Assembly (NCBI RefSeq): GCF_009601505.1
Contig: NZ_WITC01000116.1
Coordinates: forward strand, 1-54,806
Length of the DNA stretch: 54,806 nucleotides
From: Sinorhizobium terangae
GTDB lineage: Bacteria > Pseudomonadota > Alphaproteobacteria > Rhizobiales > Rhizobiaceae
Direction of reading: 5' to 3'
Part shown: one piece after another, positions 34,912-42,881 of the stretch
How positions within the stretch are numbered: position 1 is the stretch's first letter
Layout: the number at the start of each line of letters is the position of its first letter
The notes under the pieces: generated by a model
The model's input: the letters and a program-made list of their open reading frames with translations, nothing else
Told to the model about the DNA's origin: nothing
Databases searched by the model: none
Made by a program: the position numbers and the translations under genes

Positions 34912-35135
34912 GCCGAATCTCCCATGGCAGCTTCGTGGATCAGGGCGAGTGTCCTTTCCGCCTCTTCCGGATCGATTTTCGCCAGCGCGTAACCAACATG
35001 AAGCACGACAAAATCGCCGACTTTCACATCGTCGACGAGCGCGGTCGAAACGATCTTCGAGACACCATCGAGCGTCACCTTCGCCATGTCATCTGGCAGC
35101 AGTTCCCTGACTTGGACCGGAATCGCTAAACACAT
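34908..35135 (-). CDS. hypC: HypC, maturation chaperone
   Basis: A 75-residue chaperone with the family N-terminus MCLAIPVQVRELLPDDMAKV; the cysteine at position 2 (after Met) binds the Fe intermediate and the large subunit. The core VDDVKVGDFVVLHVGYALAK is typical. The ATG at 35135 is inside the last codons of hypF (overlap about 47 bases). It carries the Fe(CN)2CO unit from HypD to HupL. HupF is its paralog in this cluster. Confidence 0.92.
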   Translation of the reverse strand: MCLAIPVQVRELLPDDMAKVTLDGVSKIVSTALVDDVKVGDFVVLHVGYALAKIDPEEAERTLALIHEAAMGDSA

Positions 35136-37398
35136 GTCCGAACTCCTCGACCGATGCATGGTTGTTCATGATGACCTGGCGCGAAAAGGCTGCCTGGCCG
35201 AGCGCGATGCCGCCGTCATTGGCTGGCGCCAGCTCAGGCAGATACGGGTGGAAGCCGCGCTCCCGGAGTGACTGCATGAGCCCGGCCGCGAGGACGCGGT
35301 TCATCATGCAGCCACCACCGAGCACGATCTGCCTAGTAGCGAGACTGCTGGCCTTATCTGCGGCCCAGTCCGTGAGGCCCGCAATCAACGTGCCGTGGAA
35401 AAGGTCGGCTGCGGCTGAGGCACTGAGGTGGTGTCGCGCTAGATGCCGGATGAGCGGGCGGAAATCGAGCTTCCCGTCGCAGATCACGAAACCACCCTCC
35501 AGCCCGACCGAATTGCGAACCAGTGCCTCGAATTCCATCGCCGCCTGTCCCTCGTGGCTCTGGATGAGGCGGACGCCGGCAATGGCCGCTGCGGCATCGA
35601 AAAGCCGCCCCAGACTGCTGGTGCCCGGCAGTTGCATGCCACGCTCGAGCATCACTGTGAGCTGGGCAACACCGCGATGGCCCGGCCAGAGCCGTGGTGC
35701 GAGATCGATACATCCAGCCGCGTGGAGAGCCGCGACACCCATGCGCCATGGCTCCCGCGCCACTCGGTCGCCGCCCGGCAGGGGCAGGGACGTGAGCGAG
35801 CCCGCGCGGCGCCAGTGATGGCCGTCGACAACCAGCATCTCGCCGCCCCAGCTCGTACCATCGGCGCCAAAGCCGTGACCGTCGAGCGCGAGCCCTACAA
35901 CCGTCCCGGACAGGTGGTGTTCCGCCGCCACCGCCGCGACGTGGGCGAGATGGTGCTGGACCGGCACGATAGGCAGGCCGAGGCTCTCCGCCATCCGAAC
36001 CGAGCGGAAGTCCGGATGCAGGTCGCAGGCGGCGAATTCGGGCCTTACGTCAAGGATCGAACAGAGATGGTTGATCGTCTCGCGCTGAAAGCGGATCACC
36101 TCGCGATTATCGAGACCCCCTACATGCTGGGACAGAAACGCCTCACGGCCGCGCGTGACGCAGATCGTGTTCTTGAAGTCAGCGCCGGTGGCGATCACGG
36201 AAGGGCCGTCGGCGCCGAAATCGATAGGCTCGGGCACAAAGCCGCGCGCGCGGCGGATGAAAGAAGGCGCACCACAGATCACCTGCATGACGGAGTCGTC
36301 GGCGCGAATGGCGATGTCGCGGTCATGCGTGACGATTAGATCGGCAATCGCGGTGAGACGGCGTTCTGCGTCGGCATTGTCTGCGACGAGCGGCTCTCCT
36401 GTGGGATTGGCGCTGGTCGCGACCAATGCGGGAGAACAGTGCAGGCGCTCGGCCAGCGCGTCGAACAGCAGGTGGTGCAGCGGAGCAGAAGCCAGCATCA
36501 TCCCTATCCGTGCGAGCCCCGGTGCAATGAGTTTGGAGAGTCCACACGCGCGGGGCTCCACGAGGACAATCGGGCTGGCGGCAGAAGCCAGCAACGCCTC
36601 TTCCGCGTCGGTCAACCGCGCAAGTTCTCGTGCCGCGTCGACGTTGCGGACCATGACGGCGAACGGCTTTTGATCACGCGCCTTTCGCAGCCGGAGGAGA
36701 TCGATGGCCGCATCGTTGCGGGCGTCGCAGAGGAGATGAAAGCCGCCGATCCCTTTCAGCGCAACGATGCCGCCTGCCGCGATCTTCTGTTCGGCCTCTC
36801 CGATCGGATGACTGAGCCTCGGCCCGCAATCCGGGCAGGCGACTGGTTCGGCATGGAAGCGGCGGTTGTCGGGATCGGTATAGTCAGCGGCGCAGGCCGC
36901 GCACATTTGGAATGAAGCCATGGAGGTCTGCGCCCGGTCATAGGGCAGCGCGCGGGTAATCGTGAAGCGTGGGCCGCAATGGGTGCAGTTGATGAAAGGA
37001 TAGCCGAAGAACCGACTCGACGGATCGGTCAGTTCCTTCAGGCATTCGTTGCAGGTCGCGGCGTCCGCACCGATCCGGGTCTCACCCCGGCCACCCAGGC
37101 TTTCGCGGATTTCGAAGCCTTCGCCGCCGGAGGGATCGACTTCGAGCACGTCGATCGAGTCGATGCGGGCGAGCGGCGGGGCCCCGTTCCGGATTGTGTC
37201 GGGGAAGCGATCCACATTTGGGCCCTCGATCTCGATCAGCACGCCGGCGCCATCGTTCAAAACGAAGCCTGAAAATCCCATGTTTCGGGCGAGTCTGTAG
37301 GCGAAGGGCCGGAATCCGACGCCTTGGACGGCGCCGCGAACGCGGAGCCTGAGCCGCCGGACAGGATTTTCTACCGATCGCGCGAGCGCGCCGCCCAT
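35089..37398 (-). CDS. hypF: HypF, carbamoyltransferase
   Basis: A 769-residue multidomain enzyme making the carbamoyl group that HypE converts to cyanide. Order: acylphosphatase domain (VRGAVQGVGFRPFAYRLA, residues 20-95), two zinc fingers (CNECLKELTDP, CTHCGPRFTITRALPYDR, CAACAADYTD, CPDCGPRLSH, residues about 110-185), a YrdC-like domain (residues about 205-390) and a Kae1-like domain with HHLAHVAAVAAEHHL and GLALDGHGFGADGTSWGGE. The C-terminus (VLGGGCMMNRVLAAGL) is regular, with a short extra tail overlapping hypC. It follows hypB by three bases. Confidence 0.93.
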   Translation of the reverse strand: MGGALARSVENPVRRLRLRVRGAVQGVGFRPFAYRLARNMGFSGFVLNDGAGVLIEIEGPNVDRFPDTIRNGAPPLARIDSIDVLEVDPSGGEGFEIRESLGGRGETRIGADAATCNECLKELTDPSSRFFGYPFINCTHCGPRFTITRALPYDRAQTSMASFQMCAACAADYTDPDNRRFHAEPVACPDCGPRLSHPIGEAEQKIAAGGIVALKGIGGFHLLCDARNDAAIDLLRLRKARDQKPFAVMVRNVDAARELARLTDAEEALLASAASPIVLVEPRACGLSKLIAPGLARIGMMLASAPLHHLLFDALAERLHCSPALVATSANPTGEPLVADNADAERRLTAIADLIVTHDRDIAIRADDSVMQVICGAPSFIRRARGFVPEPIDFGADGPSVIATGADFKNTICVTRGREAFLSQHVGGLDNREVIRFQRETINHLCSILDVRPEFAACDLHPDFRSVRMAESLGLPIVPVQHHLAHVAAVAAEHHLSGTVVGLALDGHGFGADGTSWGGEMLVVDGHHWRRAGSLTSLPLPGGDRVAREPWRMGVAALHAAGCIDLAPRLWPGHRGVAQLTVMLERGMQLPGTSSLGRLFDAAAAIAGVRLIQSHEGQAAMEFEALVRNSVGLEGGFVICDGKLDFRPLIRHLARHHLSASAAADLFHGTLIAGLTDWAADKASSLATRQIVLGGGCMMNRVLAAGLMQSLRERGFHPYLPELAPANDGGIALGQAAFSRQVIMNNHASVEEFGHVFSDSGPSQGTAAR

Positions 37399-37401
37399 GG
37401 A

Positions 37402-38244
37402 CTACGCCACCTTGGTCCGCGAGGCGCGGCGAGCGAAAGAAGTCTCGAGCCAGGCATAGAAGGCCTCCATGCCTTCGCCGCTCCGGGAAGAGACGGTGAG
37501 CGTCTGTAGCCTTGGATTGACTCGCAGCGCATTGGCAATGCAGAGCCCGAGATTGAAATCGAGATGCGGGAGCAGGTCGGCCTTGTTGAGCATCATCAGG
37601 TCGGCGGCGGCGAACATATCAGGATATTTGAGCGGTTTGTCCTCGCCTTCGGTGACCGATAGGACCACCACCTTGTGCGCCTCGCCAAGATCGAAGGCGG
37701 CGGGGCAGACGAGGTTGCCCACATTCTCGATGAAGAGCGCCGAACCGGGTTCGGGAGCCAAATCCTCCACGGCATGCCCGACCATGTGAGCATCGAGATG
37801 GCAGCCCTTGCCGGTATTGATCTGGATCGCGCGGGCGCCGGTCTCACGAATGCGCAGGGCGTCGTTCGTGGTCTGCTGGTCGCCCTCGACGACGCTGATC
37901 GTAAGACGATCCTTGAGATCGTTGATGGTGCGCACGAGCAGGCTGGTCTTGCCCGAGCCGGGGCTGGAGACGAAGTTCAGCGCGTAGATGCCATTGCGCT
38001 CGAAGTATCGCCGATTCTCGGCGGCATAGGCGTCGTTCTTGGACAGGACGTCGCGCTCGACCTGGATAATCCGCTCCTGGCTCATGCCTGGAACATGGAC
38101 TCCGGCAATGCCGCGGCCATAGTGGACACTGCCGTCCTCCGCGTGATGATGCGCATGATCATGATCATGCGCATGGGCGTGGTCCCCGCCCTCGTGCTTC
38201 TGGCCATCGATGGCCGACGTTCCGCAGCCGCATACCGTACACAT
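37402..38244 (-). CDS. hypB: HypB, nickel-inserting GTPase
   Basis: A 280-residue GTPase for nickel insertion into HupL. The N-terminus MCTVCGCGTS carries the metal-binding cysteines; a histidine-rich stretch (HAHAHDHDHAHHHAEDG, residues about 22-40) can store nickel. The P-loop is NFVSSPGSGKTSLLVRTIN, and VVEGDQQTTNDALRI and MLNKADLLPHLDF are the other GTPase motifs. The ATG at 38244 overlaps the hypA stop as TGATG, with GGAGGT just upstream. The His-rich stretch is typical of rhizobial HypB. Confidence 0.93.
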   Translation of the reverse strand: MCTVCGCGTSAIDGQKHEGGDHAHAHDHDHAHHHAEDGSVHYGRGIAGVHVPGMSQERIIQVERDVLSKNDAYAAENRRYFERNGIYALNFVSSPGSGKTSLLVRTINDLKDRLTISVVEGDQQTTNDALRIRETGARAIQINTGKGCHLDAHMVGHAVEDLAPEPGSALFIENVGNLVCPAAFDLGEAHKVVVLSVTEGEDKPLKYPDMFAAADLMMLNKADLLPHLDFNLGLCIANALRVNPRLQTLTVSSRSGEGMEAFYAWLETSFARRASRTKVA

Positions 38245-38585
38245 CAGATCACCTCCATGTCCCGGATCTTCAATTCGTCGCCCGCCGTCATCTGAACCCG
38301 GTGCCGCCCGCAATCGGGACAGGGCCCGAAGCGGTCGGCGAGCGCCACCGTCTTTTCGCAGTTCATGCACCAGCCCTCACCGGGGACCCGGTTGATTTCG
38401 AGCGTGGCCCCTTGCGCAATCGTGCCGTGCCGCACCGCCTCGTAGCAGAAGAGCAGCGCGTCAGGGTCGGCATGGCTCAGCGAACCGACATCGAGCCGAA
38501 CGGACTTGATGCGGGTGGCGCCATGCTGGCGGGCCGTCTCGCAGGCGATATCGATCACGCTCTCCATCAGCGACATTTCATGCAT
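38244..38585 (-). CDS. hypA: HypA, nickel chaperone
   Basis: A 113-residue metallochaperone. It begins MHEMSLMESVIDIA, with the N-terminal MHE nickel site, and has the zinc-binding CMNCEKTVALADRFGPCPDC loop. It delivers nickel with HypB. The ATG at 38585 overlaps the hupK stop region by 8 bases. Normal length. No FixK/FnrN box was seen inside it, unlike the internal promoter described for some rhizobia. Confidence 0.92.
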   Translation of the reverse strand: MHEMSLMESVIDIACETARQHGATRIKSVRLDVGSLSHADPDALLFCYEAVRHGTIAQGATLEINRVPGEGWCMNCEKTVALADRFGPCPDCGRHRVQMTAGDELKIRDMEVI

Positions 38586-39690
38586 GGGTGGCCTCGCGAA
38601 TGTTGACTTCGAAGGCGACGCAGGGGTCGAGGAGCAGGGCAAGAAGGGAGACGGATCGCGCTGCCGTCCCACCCGTCCCGATCCTCAACGACAGCAGCCG
38701 ATCGACGAAAGGCCCTGCTGGATGAAAATTCCACTCTGTCGGCGCGAGGATGCGGTAGGCGGCGAGCCGCCCGTCCCCGCCGATCTCGGCGTAATGATAG
38801 AGCCGGCCGCGCGCGCATTCCACCGCACCATAGCCGCCCGCATCCGGCGTCGGTCCGCCAGCAGCAAGCGACGGCCAGTCTTCTTCGCCAGATGACGCAA
38901 GGCGTGCGAGCTGCGCCAGGCAATCTTGTATATCGCTGATGCGTGCGAGCAGACGCCGCCCCAGATGCGGCTCGTGGGGTGAAGTGGCCGCAACGCGGCG
39001 GGCAAAGGAGCCCGTCTCCACGACCCGGCCGGGAAGACGCGGCATGCTGGCGAAATCCGGTTCATCGCAGAGACGGGCGATGACCTCAGCATCGTCTTCT
39101 GCGGTCAGAGGATCCGGGCTGCGCTGCGCGAAGGCGGCAGCATCGTCAAGCTCCCGCAGCATTACACAGAGGACCGAACCGGCCACCGGTTCATTGCCAT
39201 TGTGGGGAGTGCCTAGGGCGTGGGCGGCAGCGGAAAGCCGCGTTGCTTCGGCCGCCAGGCTGTCTTTCGCAATCTGTCCACTCCGCGCCTGCGAGACAAT
39301 CGCCTGCGAGGCGGCGAGCGCTTCGCGCAACTGCCGACCGGCGATGACCGCCATCTTCTCGGGGAGAGGCGTGGGCCAGCGCAGGACCAGTGCGCGAAGG
39401 GTTTCGAAGGTCCGCTCGGCCAGCAGGCCGGCCATGCCGGCGGTGCGCGCGTCGGCACCCATCACCAGGCCCGCCGCGTTGAGGACCGCGATTCTGGAGG
39501 CCAGAGACTGCGCGAAACTGCAAAGAGAAAAGACCTGTCCCGCTAGTGCGGGCGCCTCCCCCGGCCGGCGGCCGACGAAGACGCGCGCGAGTCCGCGCGG
39601 CCGATTCGCCTTAACGGCGACCGAACAGGCGAGCGCACGCGACACCGTCACGTCGATCCCCATCGTGCCTGCACCGAGGAGATAGGTCAT
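38578..39690 (-). CDS. hupK: HupK, hydrogenase maturation scaffold
   Basis: A 370-residue protein related to a degenerate hydrogenase large subunit. The C-terminus LLDPCVAFEVNI echoes the HupL DPCxxCxxH motif but has lost the second cysteine and histidine. The N-terminal part (VAVKANRPRGLARVFVGRRP) matches HupK. It is thought to act as a platform during Fe-cofactor assembly in oxic maturation. The ATG overlaps the hupJ stop. An ATG at 39663 is an alternative start. Confidence 0.82.
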   Translation of the reverse strand: MTYLLGAGTMGIDVTVSRALACSVAVKANRPRGLARVFVGRRPGEAPALAGQVFSLCSFAQSLASRIAVLNAAGLVMGADARTAGMAGLLAERTFETLRALVLRWPTPLPEKMAVIAGRQLREALAASQAIVSQARSGQIAKDSLAAEATRLSAAAHALGTPHNGNEPVAGSVLCVMLRELDDAAAFAQRSPDPLTAEDDAEVIARLCDEPDFASMPRLPGRVVETGSFARRVAATSPHEPHLGRRLLARISDIQDCLAQLARLASSGEEDWPSLAAGGPTPDAGGYGAVECARGRLYHYAEIGGDGRLAAYRILAPTEWNFHPAGPFVDRLLSLRIGTGGTAARSVSLLALLLDPCVAFEVNIREATHA

Positions 39691-40193
39691 TGCGTTATCG
39701 CTTCCTCGTTCTTGCGGAGATGGCCGCGCAATAGGTCGCGGCGGTCCAGGGTAGCCGCAGGCGCCGGGGGCGGTTCGAAGGCGGACGGATCGAAGAAGGC
39801 CCGAACGGCCTCCTCCGCGGTATTTAGCGCCGCTTCGATGGTGGCAATTTCGAAAACAGGCGAAGACAGTGAGCCGAAATCGACCCGTCCGATCGTGTCG
39901 CGCTCGCTGGCGTTGCCCGCGGGCAAACCGATCCGGACCGCCGTGCCCATCGCGACGCGCGCCGCAGGCGGCGCGTGCGGAAGATCGAGCGCCACGAGGT
40001 TCATGAACCAGGGCGTTGTAACAATCCCGAAGGCGCGGCCGCCATAGGCACGGAAGCCAGTGGCGGCGACGCCCAGCGCAGGGTTGCAGATCGGCACATC
40101 GATCATGGCGGTGGCGTGAATATTCCTGTAATGCTCCTCGAGCCGCTGCCCGAGCGCCAAGGCAGGGTCAGTCCCGGCGCGTTCAGCGTCCAT
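39687..40193 (-). CDS. hupJ: HupJ, HybE-type chaperone
   Basis: A 168-residue protein of the HybE/HoxT/HupJ family, with YRNIHATAMIDVPICNPALG and the following GFRAYGGRAFGIVTTPWFMN segment typical of the group. It helps deliver or proofread the small subunit before export. Its ATG overlaps the stop codon of the hupI remnant, preserving the ancestral hupI-hupJ spacing even though hupI is broken. The C-terminal tail (LDRRDLLRGHLRKNEEAITQ) resembles the linker of classical HupJ. Confidence 0.85.
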   Translation of the reverse strand: MDAERAGTDPALALGQRLEEHYRNIHATAMIDVPICNPALGVAATGFRAYGGRAFGIVTTPWFMNLVALDLPHAPPAARVAMGTAVRIGLPAGNASERDTIGRVDFGSLSSPVFEIATIEAALNTAEEAVRAFFDPSAFEPPPAPAATLDRRDLLRGHLRKNEEAITQ

Positions 40194-40296
40194 GGCCGAG
40201 CCTCATGAACTTTGATCGAAGCGTGTCGCAATTCGGGCAGCGCCAATCCTCCGGAAGGTCGGCAAAGGAGATGCCGGACTCGATTTGCCAGACCGG
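40183..40296 (-). pseudogene. hupI: hupI rubredoxin, 3' half only
   Basis: On the minus strand, in a frame different from hupH, 37 codons read PVWQIESGISFADLPEDWRC, then PNCDTLRSKFMRLGHGR and a stop at 40183. This is the C-terminal half of a hydrogenase rubredoxin (family pattern: xPGTxFADLPxDWxCPNC). The N-terminal half with the first CxxC iron ligands is absent, and no start codon precedes it. The remaining CPNC alone cannot bind iron as in rubredoxin. It abuts the truncated hupH. Confidence 0.85.
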
Positions 40297-40643
40297 GCGA
40301 CGAGCCGACCTTCAGCGTCGGTAAAACGGATACGCCAGACGCCGGCCATGACGGCTTCCTGCATCTGTGCGGTGGTTCTGTTCGAAAGTGCGGCGACACC
40401 CGCGACTTCGCCCTCGCCGAGGGTCTGGGTTATCAGTTCCTTGTCGTCGTCCGGATAATCTGTGATGTCGAACAGCCGGCTTGGCTCAGCTGCTTTCTGG
40501 ACAGCGATGGCATCGGCGAGCTCCGGCAGGAGCATCGCCGTCCGCGGACATCGGCGGATCATCTCTTCAGCGCTGCTTGTGGCAAGAAAATTGAGCCTGC
40601 GCGCGCGCAGTGACGGCTCCGCGCCGATCGGCATGACCGTCAT
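40203..40643 (-). pseudogene. hupH: hupH, truncated by deletion into hupI
   Basis: From 40643 (MTVMPIGAEPSLRARRLNFL) to about 40300 the frame carries the first HupH domain (RLFDITDYPDDDKELITQTL, MAGVWRIRFTDAEGRLVAR). Then the sequence passes directly into the hupI rubredoxin in another frame, and the hupH frame continues as nonsense to 40203. About half of HupH (usual length near 280) is missing. Its natural start is probably ATG at 40687 overlapping the hupG stop, but one base appears lost around 40656-40661, so only the internal ATG at 40643 is in frame. HupH is a maturation factor for the small subunit. Confidence 0.8.
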
Positions 40644-41134
40644 TGCCGCATCCCCCTTTTCGGGGCGGCCCAGAGACTGGCCTTCATCGCACGATCTCCT
40701 TGCCGGCACGGGTGATCTCGACCCTGGGGCCCGACGGACGGCCCTATGCCCGGCGCATCGGGCGCGAGCCACGCGCCGATCTTGTCGACATATTCCGACC
40801 AGTTGCGGGTCTTTCCGAGCACGCCGACGAGCTGATCCCGGTGCGTCACGACAAGGCTCGGCATGACCACGACGTTGAAGCGCGTCTTGAGCGTTTCGTC
40901 CGCAGTGCGGCGTACCACCGCGCCGCTCAGGTGGCCGCGAAAGAACTGCAGAAGTTCAGGAAGAACCATGGCCACGTCATCAGTCTCTGGCCGCTGCACT
41001 GGATCGCCGGTGAAGAACAGCACGGCATTTTCAGGCTCGCCCACTGTCGGAGCGAGAAAGGCATCGATGTTCGTCTCATCGACGAGAGGCAGGCGTGACC
41101 GCTCGTTCAACGCGCGGACCAAGGCAGATGGCAT
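40640..41134 (-). CDS. hupG: HupG, thioredoxin-like chaperone, frameshifted end
   Basis: A HupG/HyaE-type protein with a thioredoxin-like fold lacking the redox cysteines; it assists export or maturation of the small subunit. The body is intact (DETNIDAFLAPTVGEPENAV, LFFTGDPVQRPETDDVAMVL, VVVMPSLVVTHRDQLVGVLG). The ATG at 41134 has GGAGGAG just upstream. Near 40730-40743 the frame shifts: the other frame reads GPRVEITRAGKEIVR then TGA at 40684, the expected family end, while this frame runs on to 40640 through hupH sequence. The core fold may survive; the tail is wrong. Confidence 0.75.
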   Translation of the reverse strand: MPSALVRALNERSRLPLVDETNIDAFLAPTVGEPENAVLFFTGDPVQRPETDDVAMVLPELLQFFRGHLSGAVVRRTADETLKTRFNVVVMPSLVVTHRDQLVGVLGKTRNWSEYVDKIGAWLAPDAPGIGPSVGPQGRDHPCRQGDRAMKASLWAAPKRGMRQ

Positions 41135-41290
41135 TGTCTCCTCCACAAATCCATTCGTTCAGAAATGATTGCCTGCAAGCAGCGTGCCAAACTGAGCTTG
41201 GATTCCATTGATCTGAAAGGATATTCGCCCAAGGCTCAGTCCCGAGAGCCTCTCGATGGAAAGTCAATTTCGAACGTGGAAGTTTTCTTT

Positions 41291-41587
41291 TTAGTTGTCG
41301 CGCAGATGCGACGGCAGTTCCGCTTCCCGGGAGATCAGATCAGCGAAGAGAGACTCGAATGCTCTACCGTCAACCGCCTCGGCCAAACCGGCAAGCGCGT
41401 CGTCGATCGCGCGCGCCTCGAGGGCGTCGAGCACGCGGATGGCTGATCCGAGATGTGTCAACAGCCACGTGCCGACGGGCTGCGGGCCTACCAGCATCAG
41501 GGAGATCGAGGAGATTGCGCCGTGGCGATCGCATTGGGCGACGAACTCGTTGCCGGCGACGACCCGCATGGGAATACCTATGCACAT
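41291..41587 (-). CDS. hupF: HupF, HypC-like chaperone
   Basis: A 98-residue HypC/HupF-family protein with MCIGIPMRVVAGNEFVAQCD and GPQPVGTWLLTHLGSAIRVL. HupF binds HupL during maturation and protects it from oxygen. The C-terminal extension beyond the HypC core is typical of HupF. It is preceded by a terminator-like hairpin (41623-41660) and followed by a 156-base gap before hupG, unusual in this otherwise tight operon. Confidence 0.88.
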   Translation of the reverse strand: MCIGIPMRVVAGNEFVAQCDRHGAISSISLMLVGPQPVGTWLLTHLGSAIRVLDALEARAIDDALAGLAEAVDGRAFESLFADLISREAELPSHLRDN

Positions 41588-41622
41588 GATGCGCTTCCTC
41601 CATCACTGGGATCAAATAAATG

Positions 41623-41660
41623 CGGGAGCCGCCGGGTGAGAGCTTTCCGAGCGGCTCCCG
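41623..41660 (-). terminator. Hairpin with T-rich tail between hupE and hupF
   Basis: cgggagccgc (41623-41632) and gcggctcccg (41651-41660) form a perfect 10-bp stem with an 18-base loop. On the transcribed minus strand it is followed by gcatttatttg, a short T-rich run. It lies in the 98-base gap after hupE and could terminate or attenuate transcription before the maturation genes. Confidence 0.55.
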
Positions 41661-41685
41661 ACGGGCCTAAGCCCTGGGAGATGGT

Positions 41686-42261
41686 TCAGCCGGCCAGTAG
41701 AGCCGCGCCGGCAAGAGCGACGACCCAGCCGGCGATCCGCATTGCGGCCTGTCCGGCCTTGCCGAACCTGAGTGAGGCCAGACAGATGCCGATAGCGTTC
41801 AGAGCGATCGTGGCTACCAGGAAGCCGGCCACATATCCGCCCGCATGCGCAATTGCAGGAAGCTCGGTTCCATGAGCGTGGCCATGGAAGAGCGCACAGA
41901 TACCGACCACCGTCGCCGCCACGGGTATCGGAATCTTCACTTCGAAGGCGACCAGAAGTCCAAGCACGGCTACCGTCAGCGCAATCCCGGCCTCCACCAT
42001 TGGAAACGGAAGCCCGTGGATGCCCATGATAGCGCCGACCGCCATTACCGCCACGAAGGCGGAGGGTACGATCCATCGCGCTTTGCCACCGAGTGTCGAT
42101 GCCCAGAAGCCGACGGCGACCATGGCCAGGATATGGTCCAGACCGCTGAATGGATGGCCGAGACCGGAGAGTGCGCCATCGGCATGCAGCCCGACATGGG
42201 CATGCGCGAAGCCTGGTAGAGCCAAAGCGGCAAGTGTCGCGGCGATCCTGCGGTATTTCAT
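41686..42261 (-). CDS. hupE: HupE/UreJ-type nickel permease
   Basis: A 191-residue membrane protein. A signal-like first segment (RIAATLAALALPGFAHAH) ends before an N-terminal histidine; then GLGHPFSGLDHILAMVAVGF carries the family HPFxGxDH motif for nickel. Further segments include FVAVMAVGAIMGIHGLPFPM and VVGICALFHGHAHGTELPAI. HupE takes up nickel by facilitated diffusion for hydrogenase assembly. It follows hupD by 11 bases. Complete. Confidence 0.9.
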   Translation of the reverse strand: MKYRRIAATLAALALPGFAHAHVGLHADGALSGLGHPFSGLDHILAMVAVGFWASTLGGKARWIVPSAFVAVMAVGAIMGIHGLPFPMVEAGIALTVAVLGLLVAFEVKIPIPVAATVVGICALFHGHAHGTELPAIAHAGGYVAGFLVATIALNAIGICLASLRFGKAGQAAMRIAGWVVALAGAALLAG

Positions 42262-42272
42262 GGATGTTTTCC

Positions 42273-42881
42273 TCAGAGGTTCAGTGCGAGCGGTTCGGTA
42301 CGGCGCTCGTAATTGTCAAAGTCGATATCGTTTTCCAGGAGCGGCAGTGCCACCGCCCCCTGCGGCCGTACGGTCACCGGGACGCCCCAGTCACGCAATA
42401 TTCGGACGGCGGTCTCGACTGCCGCAGGTATGACAGCCTTGACCGGAGCCGTAAGAGGGCCACCCCAATCCTCAAGGTCGAGCGGTTGGCAGCCGATCAG
42501 CGACAGTCGCCGTGGATAGTGGCCCATGAAGTCGGCGGCGCTCAACACATCCTGGAAACCGGTCTGGTGCAGGCTCATCTTCTTCGCGCCAGTGAATTTT
42601 GGCACTTCGTGGTCTTCCACCACCTTCATCGTGCCCGGCTCGAGGCCATAGTCGATGGCGTCGAAGACGATCAGCCGGTCATGCTCGGTAACGAACTGCA
42701 CGAGATAGAGCCCCTGCGTGCCACCGTCGAGAATAGTCACGTTGTCAGGGACTTCGTAGGCTTTGTGGAAATGCTCCACGGCACGTATGCCAAAACCCTC
42801 GTCGGCCCACAGGATGTTGCCGATGCCGAGCACGAGAATGCGGGGGAGCGGCGCGGATTTCACAGGATGGGGAACCACCAT
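42273..42881 (-). CDS. hupD: HupD, hydrogenase maturation endopeptidase
   Basis: A 202-residue protease that removes the C-terminal peptide of HupL after nickel insertion. The conserved nickel-sensing residues are seen: the Glu in GIGNILWADEGFG, the Asp in FDAIDYG and the His in KKMSLHQTGFQDVLS. It begins immediately after the hupC stop. Normal length. Confidence 0.92.
   Translation of the reverse strand: MVVPHPVKSAPLPRILVLGIGNILWADEGFGIRAVEHFHKAYEVPDNVTILDGGTQGLYLVQFVTEHDRLIVFDAIDYGLEPGTMKVVEDHEVPKFTGAKKMSLHQTGFQDVLSAADFMGHYPRRLSLIGCQPLDLEDWGGPLTAPVKAVIPAAVETAVRILRDWGVPVTVRPQGAVALPLLENDIDFDNYERRTEPLALNL

Noticed and set aside
35443..36339. A 298-codon plus-strand open frame
   Set aside because: Antisense to hypF and without recognisable domains.
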